Shown here one piece after another: positions 1 through 4,515 of a stretch of 5,884 nt of DNA. Position numbers and translations under genes: made by a program. Source of the DNA: Sphingomonas sp. (lineage in GTDB: Bacteria > Pseudomonadota > Alphaproteobacteria > Sphingomonadales > Sphingomonadaceae). The notes beneath the pieces are model-generated. The model saw nothing but the letters and a program-made list of their open reading frames with translations, ran no database searches and had not been told where the DNA came from. How positions within the stretch are numbered: the first letter of the stretch is position 1; the number at the start of each line of letters is the position of its first letter. The stretch spans positions 1 through 5,884 of the forward strand of contig JAJNQF010000223.1 in assembly GCA_021154945.1 (NCBI GenBank), read 5' to 3'.

Positions 1-266
1 CGGATCGCCTGCATCGCTTCGGCGGCCCAACGCGCGGCGGAGTAGGTGGCGTCGGCGGCGTCGACATGGCCGAACAGTTTGTGCGGGGCACTGGCCTCTT
101 CTTCCGGCGAAGGCCGCGCGGTGAGGATGCGGAGGTCGGCATAGACCTGCGCGGAGTCGGCGTTGATGACGACGCCGTCATGGGCGTCGGCAATGGCGAG
201 CGCGAGCGCGGACTTGCCGCTCGCGGTCGGCCCTGCGATGAGCGCGACCTTCGGGAGATTATTCAT
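1..266 (-). CDS. miaA: tRNA dimethylallyltransferase, N-terminal part (cut by window edge)
   Basis: MiaA transfers a dimethylallyl group from DMAPP to N6 of A37 in tRNAs that read UNN codons, in the cytoplasm. Reading the minus strand from the ATG at 266-264 gives 88 complete codons before the window ends, so about two thirds of a usual MiaA (roughly 300 aa) is missing. The P-loop GPTASGKS lies at residues 12-19, followed by INADSAQVY at 34-42 (the family's DS-QVY substrate motif), then RILTARPSPEE and PHKLFGHVD, which match the conserved TAKP and PHHL-like blocks. The ATG shares its CATG with the start codon of serB on the other strand. No good Shine-Dalgarno lies upstream. A TATAAG at 285-280 (minus) could be a -10 box giving a very short leader, but no clear -35 accompanies it. 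Identity is secure; the promoter idea is weak. Confidence 0.95.
   Translation of the reverse strand, partial: MNNLPKVALIAGPTASGKSALALAIADAHDGVVINADSAQVYADLRILTARPSPEEEASAPHKLFGHVDAADATYSAARWAAEAMQAI
253..258 (+). promoter_or_regulatory. Shine-Dalgarno of serB, inside miaA codons
   Basis: GGGAGA lies 6 bp before the ATG at 265. It supports 265 rather than the in-frame ATG at 163 as the serB start. The same bases encode the first residues of MiaA on the other strand, so the site is constrained by both genes. Confidence 0.7.
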
Positions 267-1146
267 GTTCACGGCAACGCTTATAGCCTCGGGCACGCTG
301 ACCGCAGGCGATATTTCGACCGCGATGGACCGCCTGCGCGACGCCGGCTGCGCACCGGGCGCAAGCGGCTGGATCGACGAGGGTGACGCGGCCGACCTGA
401 TCTTCGGGATGGCGCCGGATGCGGCGCGCGTCGCGCTTGAGGGCGCTTTCGCCGGGGCGGACGTGGTCGTGCAGTCCAGCCTGACGCGCACCAAGAAGCT
501 GCTGGTCGCCGACATGGATTCCACCATGATCACCGTCGAATGCATCGACGAACTCGCCGATTACGCCGGGATCAAGCCACAGATCGCCGAGATCACCGAA
601 CGCGCGATGCGCGGCGAACTCGATTTCGAGGCGGCGCTGGATGCGCGGGTGGCGCTGCTGAAGGGCTTGGCCGAGAGCGACATCGAACGCTGTCTTGCCG
701 AGCGGGTGACGATCATGCCCGGCGCCAAGGCCCTGGTGCGGACGATGCGCGCGCGGGGGGCACTGGCGGTGCTGGTATCAGGCGGCTTCACCCGCTTCGC
801 GGAGCCGGTCGCAAAGCAGATCGGCTTCGATCGCGCAATCGCCAACCCACTGGAGATCGACGGCGGGATGCTGACGGGGACTGTGACCAAGCCGATCGTC
901 GGGTCGAACACGAAGCTGACGACGCTGCGGGCGGCAATCGCCGAGCGAGGGATCACCGTCGAGGAGTCGCTCGCGGTCGGTGACGGCGCGAACGATCTGG
1001 CGATGATCGAGGCGGCGGGACTTGGGGTGGCGTATCACGCCAAGCCGGTCGTCGCGGCGGCTGCGGCTGCGCGCGTGGATCATGGCGACCTGACTGCGCT
1101 CCTCTACGCGCAGGGTATAGCGCGCCGTGACTGGGTGCTGGACTAG
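265..1146 (+). CDS. serB: phosphoserine phosphatase SerB
   Basis: SerB hydrolyses O-phosphoserine to serine, the last step of serine biosynthesis, as a cytoplasmic HAD-superfamily enzyme. The 293-aa product has HAD motif I as DMDST at residues 83-87 (D83 the expected nucleophile, D85 the acid/base), then TVECIDELAD with E92 in the substrate-binding helix. Motif II is VSGGFT (S172), the motif III lysine is K217 and motif IV is GDGAND (D240, D244). The K217-D240 spacing of 23 and the D83-S172 spacing fit known phosphoserine phosphatases. The first 70 or so residues form a short N-terminal region in place of a clear ACT domain. The frame is open upstream to 163, but that stretch is antisense to the MiaA P-loop, and a GGGAGA sits 6 bp before the ATG at 265, so I chose 265. 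The stop lies 3 bp before the palindromic element at 1150. Confidence 0.96.
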   Translation: MFTATLIASGTLTAGDISTAMDRLRDAGCAPGASGWIDEGDAADLIFGMAPDAARVALEGAFAGADVVVQSSLTRTKKLLVADMDSTMITVECIDELADYAGIKPQIAEITERAMRGELDFEAALDARVALLKGLAESDIERCLAERVTIMPGAKALVRTMRARGALAVLVSGGFTRFAEPVAKQIGFDRAIANPLEIDGGMLTGTVTKPIVGSNTKLTTLRAAIAERGITVEESLAVGDGANDLAMIEAAGLGVAYHAKPVVAAAAAARVDHGDLTALLYAQGIARRDWVLD

Positions 1147-1167
1147 AGCCTTCACCCCTCCCTGAAA

Positions 1168-1186
1168 GGGAGGGGCAGGGGGTGGG
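1168..1186 (+). other. potential G-quadruplex motif, 3' end of serB transcript
   Basis: Four G-tracts with loops of 1, 2 and 1 bases (GGGAGGGGCAGGGGGTGGG) start 22 bp after the serB stop. The motif would be present in the RNA as well as in the plus DNA strand. It overlaps the left hairpin, so the two structures exclude each other. Formation is inferred from the pattern only. Confidence 0.5.
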
Positions 1187-1229
1187 TCGGCTTCCGCATG
1201 TCCAAACCCCAGTGACTGAAGCTGGCCGA

Positions 1230-1248
1230 CCCACCCCCAACCCTTCCC
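1230..1248 (-). other. potential G-quadruplex motif, 3' end of lipoprotein transcript
   Basis: Read on the minus strand this is GGGAAGGGTTGGGGGTGGG, four G-tracts with loops of 2, 2 and 1 bases, starting 28 bp after the stop of the lipoprotein gene. It mirrors the plus-strand motif at 1168-1186, so both converging transcripts would end in a G4-capable sequence. Formation is inferred. Confidence 0.45.
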
Positions 1249-1275
1249 TTCCAGGGAGGGGCGCAGAAGTGAAGG

Positions 1276-1758
1276 TCAGCCCTTCGCCAGCGGCGTCCCG
1301 CTCGCCGCACACACATACGTCGCCAGTTCCTCACGTAACGGCAGCCCCTTGATCGGCCGCAGCGGGCCGTCATGCGCGATGTTGGTCTCGACCAGCGCGC
1401 GATTCGGGCCGACGCCCAGCACGTGGAACAGGCGGTTGGCGCAATCGGTTTCGGTCCGCGCATAGGCGATCTTGCCCGCATGCTCCTGCCGCAGGATCGC
1501 GATGATCGTGCCGCCGACGGCTTTGCGCTCGCGCAACAGGAAATGGCGCGAGGTCGGGTCGGACGGGGTCGGGATCAGCCGCCCCTTGACGGTCAGTTGC
1601 TCGGGTTTGGGTACGGCCACGTCGGTCTCGGCAAGGTTGCGCAACGACACGCCGTTTTCGGTCATCATATCGGTATTGGTCGTTACAGGCTGTTCGCCAG
1701 AACACGCGGCCAACAGCGTTGCGCCAGCAAATGCCAGCGCCAAGGTCTTCGAAATCAT
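1276..1758 (-). CDS. small lipoprotein of unknown function (160 aa)
   Basis: I do not recognise a family. The first 18 residues are a short basic start (MISK), a hydrophobic run, and the lipobox LAAC with the lipidated cysteine at C19, so the product should be a lipoprotein in the inner or outer membrane. The next 30 residues are polar and Thr/Asn-rich, probably a tether. The mature core (about 50-160) contains a likely beta-rich stretch GGTIIAILRQEH near 82-93 and ends near C150. C106 and C150 are the only cysteines after C19 and could form a disulfide in the periplasm. The minus frame is open far upstream to 2013, but the ATG at 1758-1756 is preceded by GGGAG 8 bp away (plus 1767-1771) and leads straight into the signal peptide. 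The gene lies 100 bp downstream of the cysteine-rich gene on the same strand and converges on serB. Confidence 0.8.
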   Translation of the reverse strand: MISKTLALAFAGATLLAACSGEQPVTTNTDMMTENGVSLRNLAETDVAVPKPEQLTVKGRLIPTPSDPTSRHFLLRERKAVGGTIIAILRQEHAGKIAYARTETDCANRLFHVLGVGPNRALVETNIAHDGPLRPIKGLPLREELATYVCAASGTPLAKG

Positions 1759-1858
1759 GCATCTAGCTCCCGGTCGATGTCGAAACGAAACGACCGGTCC
1801 GGCTATTTCGATCCCTGCCGCGCGATGTTGCTCGTGCGCAGAGGCAGGAGGCGCCGTT
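1759..1858. other. 100-bp gap between the cysteine-rich and lipoprotein genes
   Basis: I see an 8-bp palindrome GACCGGTC (1792-1799) beside a repeated CGAAA (1781-1790), and nothing that clearly looks like a promoter or terminator. The gap is long enough to hold a separate promoter for the lipoprotein gene, so co-transcription with the upstream genes is uncertain. Confidence 0.3.
1767..1771 (-). promoter_or_regulatory. Shine-Dalgarno fixing the lipoprotein start
   Basis: On the minus strand GGGAG sits 8 bp before the ATG at 1758. It selects this start over the long upstream extension of the open frame, which would bury the signal peptide inside the protein. Confidence 0.65.
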
Positions 1859-2080
1859 TTAGCGGGGTTTTTCGTCCACCCCCCGGTCCGGGCGGGGGGC
1901 CGGGCGGGTCGCGATGTTCGTCGGCGCCGCTGGCGCGCAGATACGACGGGTCGGCTGGCAGGCGATGCCGACCGTCGAGCATCCCTTGACGCTACCCTCG
2001 GTCGGGCACGCACGGCATTGCTGCCTGATCTCGGTGCAGGTCGGCGACGCGGATACCAGTGCCAAGCTCAGCAGGATCAT
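1859..2080 (-). CDS. small secreted cysteine-rich protein (73 aa), unknown function
   Basis: I do not recognise a family. The protein begins with a short hydrophobic stretch (MILLSLALVSASP) that looks like a signal peptide. Six cysteines follow at 15, 22, 25, 34, 41 and 48, with pattern C-x6-C-x2-C-x8-C-x6-C-x6-C. An even number of closely spaced cysteines in an exported protein suggests three disulfides. The last 25 residues are Pro/Arg/Ala-rich and probably unstructured. I prefer the ATG at 2080-2078, since GGGG lies 8 bp upstream. An in-frame GTG at 2086 would add Met-Arg, giving a more typical charged n-region, but sits only 2 bp from that GGGG. The gene starts 57 bp after the Sel1-SPOR stop on the same strand, so the two may be co-transcribed. 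The chief doubt is its small size in GC-rich DNA, where chance frames are common. Confidence 0.6.
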   Translation of the reverse strand: MILLSLALVSASPTCTEIRQQCRACPTEGSVKGCSTVGIACQPTRRICAPAAPTNIATRPAPRPDRGVDEKPR

Positions 2081-2137
2081 TCGCACATCCCCGTCACGAG
2101 TATCGTCATGCGTATCGCCGCGTTCGAGCCTATCAAG

Positions 2138-3145
2138 TCAGGGCGCGACGACCACGCAGGGCACACGTGCGGCCGAGCAGGCGCGCGTCGCGTCCGCCTT
2201 CGATGCGAACCCACCGGCCTGAAGCCGCGTCACGCTGCCCGCCTTCGTATAGAAGGGCTGCGCACCACGAAGCCTGCCGCGCACCGTGTTCCACTGTGTC
2301 TCGGCATTGCCTTGGTCGCGGAACGCGCCGAGCTGCACCCGCCACTTCCCGGTCGCCTTGACGGGCGCGGGTTTCGAGGCAACCGCCTTCACCGGCGCCG
2401 GTTTCGGGGTCGTCGGCGTGGGCGCAGGCTCGCGCGTCGGCGCGGGAACGCGGGCAGGGGGCGAACTCGGCGGCAGGCGGGTAGGCTGCGGCGTCTCGGC
2501 CACCCGCGATGCCGGCACGTCGACCCGCGCGCTGTTCCCTCCGACGGTCGAGCGCGACGGCGCGGCGGGCGTCGCCTGCAACGCATATTTCTGTGCCAGC
2601 GCGGTGCCCTTCTCGCGGTCGGCGGGCGAGATATACTGGTCCATCTGCGCCAGCGTCTGCGAGGCGGACTGCAACCCGGATGCGGACGCGCGCGTCATTA
2701 GCGCATAGGCGCGGGGGAAATCGCGCGGCACGCCGTCGCCGTTGAACAGCATCGTCCCCAGCACCAGCTGCGTGCGCGGCTCGCCACGTGCGGCGGACTT
2801 TTCGAGCCAAGGTAGCGCGTCGGTCTTCTTTCCCAACTGGAACAGCGCAAGCCCGTAATTGTCGCCCGCCTGGAGATGCCCCTGGAGCGCCGCCTTGCGG
2901 AACCAGCTCTCGGCAAGACCGGGATCGAGTGGGACGCCGCGCCCCAGCTTGTACGCCTGGGCGAGGTTGAACTGTGCGTCGGGATCGCCGGCGATCGCGA
3001 GCGGCCGCCATTCGCCGACGGCGCGCGTGTAATCGCCCTTGCCCCAGGCGTCGACGCCGGCCTTCACATCGGCATAAGCGGGGACGGCGGCGAGCACGCC
3101 GCTCAGTGCGATCGCACCCACCAGAAGCTTACGCCCAACCGTCAT
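2138..3145 (-). CDS. secreted Sel1-repeat protein with C-terminal SPOR domain
   Basis: The 335-aa product has a signal peptide with likely cleavage after AYA at residue 25. Residues 26 to about 185 hold Sel1-like (SLR) helical repeats, seen as AGDPDAQFNLAQAYKLGRGV (52-71), then DPGLAESWFRKAALQG (74-89), TDALPWLEKSAARGE (108-122) and QLVLGTMLFNGDGV (126-139). Sel1 repeats are protein-binding scaffolds. A Pro/Ala/Thr-rich linker (about 190-265) includes KPAPVKA twice (248-254, 258-264). The SPOR domain begins at KWRVQLGAF (267-275), contains RLQAGGF (307-313) and runs to the C-terminus. SPOR domains bind glycan strands stripped of stem peptides, typically at the septum, so the product should be periplasmic and division-associated. 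The ATG at 3145 has GAGG 7 bp upstream. It is divergent from parA, 195 bp away. C323 and C330 near the end may pair. The specific role is unknown. Confidence 0.88.
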   Translation of the reverse strand: MTVGRKLLVGAIALSGVLAAVPAYADVKAGVDAWGKGDYTRAVGEWRPLAIAGDPDAQFNLAQAYKLGRGVPLDPGLAESWFRKAALQGHLQAGDNYGLALFQLGKKTDALPWLEKSAARGEPRTQLVLGTMLFNGDGVPRDFPRAYALMTRASASGLQSASQTLAQMDQYISPADREKGTALAQKYALQATPAAPSRSTVGGNSARVDVPASRVAETPQPTRLPPSSPPARVPAPTREPAPTPTTPKPAPVKAVASKPAPVKATGKWRVQLGAFRDQGNAETQWNTVRGRLRGAQPFYTKAGSVTRLQAGGFASKADATRACSAARVPCVVVAP

Positions 3146-3216
3146 CGCTCTACCTCATATCGTCTCGTCGCCACCATGCCGCCGATCGTCGCGCAAGGCA
3201 AAGGGCGCGCGGATGC

Positions 3217-3247
3217 TTTCCGGCCAATTCAGTATTTTCCGGCCGAT
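3217..3247. repeat. two 12-bp direct repeats with 19-bp period
   Basis: TTTCCGGCCAAT (3217-3228) recurs as TTTCCGGCCGAT (3236-3247), 11 of 12 bases identical. The 19-bp period is close to two DNA turns, which puts both copies on the same helix face. Paired sites like this are typical of operators or small centromeres. The nearby gene at 4050 encodes an RHH-like protein that could be the binder; this is inferred from position. Confidence 0.55.
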
Positions 3248-3279
3248 ATCGTTCGATCCACACCCATTATGACGCTGCG

Positions 3280-3294
3280 TTAACCGCTTCTTAG
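3280..3294 (+). promoter_or_regulatory. CtrA-like box upstream of parA
   Basis: TTAACCGCTTCTTAG matches the alphaproteobacterial CtrA consensus TTAA-N7-TTAA at 7 of 8 fixed bases, including the favoured TTAACC half. It ends 46 bp before the parA ATG, a distance compatible with an activator site near -35 or with repression. CtrA is the cell-cycle response regulator of this class. A single near-consensus site may occur by chance. Confidence 0.4.
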
Positions 3295-3340
3295 ACGTCC
3301 ACATGGCACGCCATCCGCGATTACTGGGGGTCGGGGACTT

Positions 3341-4045
3341 ATGCGCGTTCTAGCGTTCGCATCGCAGAAGGGAGGATCGGGGAAGACGACCTTGACGGGT
3401 CATCTCGCCGTCCAGGCGGAGCGTGCCGGCCATGGTCCGGTGGTACTGATCGACATCGATCCGCAGGGCTCGCTGTCTGACTGGTGGAACGAACGCACCG
3501 CCGAGGAGCCGGCCTTCGCGCAGACCACCGTGTCGCGCCTGGCCGCCGATCTCGAGATTCTCCGCCAGCAGGGCTTCAAGCTGGCGATGATCGATACCCC
3601 GCCCGCAATCACGATGGCGATCCAGAGCGTGATCCAGGTCGCCGAACTGATCGTGGTGCCGACCCGGCCGAGCCCGCACGATCTGCGTGCGGTCGGCGCC
3701 ACCGTCGACATGTGCGCACGCGCCGGCAAGCCGCTGATCTTCGTCGTCAACGCAGCGACGCCCAAAGCGCGGATCACCGCCGACGCGACGCTCGCGCTGT
3801 CGCAGCACGGGACGGTCGCGCCGGTGATCGTCCACCAGCGTACCGACTTCGCCGTCTCGATGATCGACGGACGAACGGTCATGGAGCTCGACCCCAGGAG
3901 CAAGTCGACCGTCGAGATCGAAGCGCTGTGGACCTATGTCTGCGACCGGCTCGAGAAGAATTTCCGCCGTACCGTGTTCAGCGTCCCGACTGCGGTCGGC
4001 CAGCGTCCCGCCGCTGGGGGCTTCGGCCGCCGGGTCATCGGCTGA
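3341..4045 (+). CDS. ParA-family ATPase (partition/cargo-positioning type)
   Basis: The 234-aa product is a short ParA without an N-terminal DNA-binding domain, similar in size to plasmid type Ib ParA. The deviant Walker A box KGGSGKTT lies at residues 10-17 with signature lysine K10. The A' region VVLIDIDPQGS (34-44) carries D40, and Walker B is LAMIDTPP (81-88) with D85. VVPTRPSPHDLRAV (105-118) and FVVNAATPKARI (134-145) are the usual later blocks. Such ATPases dimerise on ATP, bind DNA non-specifically and move a partner or cargo across the nucleoid. The tail (about 207-234) is basic and Gly/Ala-rich. No parB with a ParB/Spo0J HTH, gidA or gidB lies next to it, so this is unlikely to be the main chromosomal ParA. 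The partner is probably the gene starting 4 bp downstream. The ATG at 3341 begins directly with the first beta strand. Confidence 0.9.
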   Translation: MRVLAFASQKGGSGKTTLTGHLAVQAERAGHGPVVLIDIDPQGSLSDWWNERTAEEPAFAQTTVSRLAADLEILRQQGFKLAMIDTPPAITMAIQSVIQVAELIVVPTRPSPHDLRAVGATVDMCARAGKPLIFVVNAATPKARITADATLALSQHGTVAPVIVHQRTDFAVSMIDGRTVMELDPRSKSTVEIEALWTYVCDRLEKNFRRTVFSVPTAVGQRPAAGGFGRRVIG

Positions 4046-4049
4046 CGCC

Positions 4050-4499
4050 ATGGCACGGCCCGGACCACTCCCGTCGCTCACGTCCTCGCTGCTGGCGCGC
4101 AAAGGCACCGCGCGCCCGGCGATGCGTCAGCAGGATCTCGACGCCCCGCCAGCAGACGCGCTCGACGATCTCGGCTGGAACGACATGGGCGGTCCGCAGC
4201 CCCAGGTCTTGGTTGATCGGGAAGCCCTGAAGGTCGAGATCGAACGGCCGGTCGCACCCGTATCGAAGGCGACCGCCACGCGGATCGGGCGCGAGACGTT
4301 GGCCAAAACCGGGGGGGCAAAGGCCGCCTTCACGCTTCGTCTCGATACCGACCGGCATCTCCGGCTGCGGCTGGCGAGTGCCGTCACCGGCCGTTCGTCG
4401 CAACAGCTCGTCACGCAGGCGCTCGACGCTTTTCTACACACGGTACCGGAGGTGGATGCGCTCGTCGCGCAGCTGCCGCCGACTACGTCAAAACGTTGA
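4050..4499 (+). CDS. probable ribbon-helix-helix partner of the ParA ATPase (149 aa)
   Basis: No named family is recognised, but the C-terminus fits an RHH fold: a strand AAFTLRLD (92-99), a helix TDRHLRLRLASAV (100-112), a turn TGRSS (113-117) and a helix QQLVTQALDAFLHTV (118-132). RHH proteins dimerise and bind DNA through the paired strands, and plasmid type Ib ParA proteins usually use such a partner (ParG-like). The N-terminal 90 residues look disordered. They start with a basic segment, LLARKGTARPAMR (14-26), resembling the basic N-terminal peptides with which ParA partners stimulate ATP hydrolysis, followed by an acidic stretch (29-41). The ATG at 4050 is 4 bp after the parA stop with only a poor Shine-Dalgarno, suggesting translational coupling. 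A role in autoregulation or in marking a cargo or centromere is likely. The RHH call is by eye. Confidence 0.75.
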   Translation: MARPGPLPSLTSSLLARKGTARPAMRQQDLDAPPADALDDLGWNDMGGPQPQVLVDREALKVEIERPVAPVSKATATRIGRETLAKTGGAKAAFTLRLDTDRHLRLRLASAVTGRSSQQLVTQALDAFLHTVPEVDALVAQLPPTTSKR

Positions 4500-4502
4500 A
4501 AC

Positions 4503-4507
4503 AGGGA
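4503..4507 (+). promoter_or_regulatory. Shine-Dalgarno fixing the TPR-SPOR start
   Basis: AGGGA lies 8 bp before the ATG at 4516. It selects that start over the in-frame extension back to 4378, which would overlap the preceding gene by 122 bp and precede the signal peptide with a basic, Ser/Arg-rich stretch. Confidence 0.65.
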
Positions 4508-4515
4508 TTATCCCG

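Larger units (their letters stand above)
1150..1274. repeat. compound palindromic REP/BIME-like element, probable bidirectional terminator
   Basis: The convergent gap between serB and the lipoprotein gene is one nested inverted repeat. Outermost, CTTCAC (1150-1155) pairs with GTGAAG (1269-1274). Inside the left arm, CCCCTCCCT (1155-1163) and AGGGAGGGG (1167-1175) form a perfect 9-bp stem with a GAA loop. The right arm holds a sister hairpin (1241-1249 with 1253-1261, one G-T pair, loop TCC). Centrally, GGGGGTGGGTCGGC (1178-1191) is perfectly complementary to 1225-1238, and GCTTC (1190-1194) can extend that pairing to GAAGC (1218-1222) across a bulge. The element starts 3 bp after the serB stop and ends 1 bp short of the other gene's stop. 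No T-tract follows, so it is not a textbook intrinsic terminator, but it could block transcription or protect 3' ends. From memory, similar hairpin pairs recur between genes in sphingomonads; this was not checked. Confidence 0.85.
3146..3340. promoter_or_regulatory. divergent regulatory region between Sel1-SPOR gene and parA
   Basis: This 195-bp region must contain promoters for both directions. It is visibly richer in A and T than its neighbours around 3214-3295. It carries a 12-bp direct repeat with 19-bp period (3217 and 3236), an 8-bp palindrome CGATATCG (3244-3251) touching the second copy, and a CtrA-like box (3280-3294). I could not place convincing -35/-10 pairs on either strand; CATTAT at 3265-3270 is a poor -10 candidate. 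Upstream of parA, GGGGG (3326-3330) and GGGGA (3333-3337) are possible ribosome sites, 10 and 3 bp from the ATG. Confidence 0.6.

Noticed and set aside
163..264. In-frame upstream extension of serB starting at 163
   Set aside because: It is antisense to the MiaA P-loop and DS-QVY motifs, lacks SerB-like sequence, and the ATG at 265 has its own Shine-Dalgarno.
1879..1899. CCCCCC/GGGGGG hairpin as a terminator of the cysteine-rich gene
   Set aside because: The 6-bp stem lies inside the coding frame before the stop, and no T-tract follows it on the minus strand. It is better explained by GC-rich Pro/Arg codons.
1759..2013. Upstream extension of the lipoprotein frame to 2013 (minus)
   Set aside because: The added part is Arg/Pro-rich low-complexity sequence overlapping the cysteine-rich gene, and it would place the signal peptide mid-protein. 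The start at 1758 has a good ribosome site.
1472..2701. Long plus-strand open frame of 409 aa
   Set aside because: It runs antisense to the lipoprotein, cysteine-rich and Sel1-SPOR genes, its product is Arg/Gly-rich without recognisable motifs, and it reflects GC-rich third positions of the true genes.
2133..3011. Minus-strand frame of 292 aa overlapping the Sel1-SPOR gene
   Set aside because: It is the shifted frame of the real gene, Arg-rich and without export signal or domain, while the other frame gives signal peptide, Sel1 repeats and SPOR.
3341..4045. ParA-family protein as MipZ or as the main chromosomal ParA/Soj
   Set aside because: It is shorter than MipZ, and there is no adjacent ParB/Spo0J-type gene or gidAB context. 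The RHH neighbour points to a type Ib-like pair.
3350..4108. Minus-strand 252-aa frame opposite parA
   Set aside because: It is Asp/Arg-rich shadow sequence. The plus frame has all ParA motifs.
4378..4515. Upstream extension of the TPR-SPOR gene
   Set aside because: It overlaps the RHH gene by 122 bp and puts a Ser/Arg-rich stretch before the signal peptide. AGGGA before 4516 fixes the later start.
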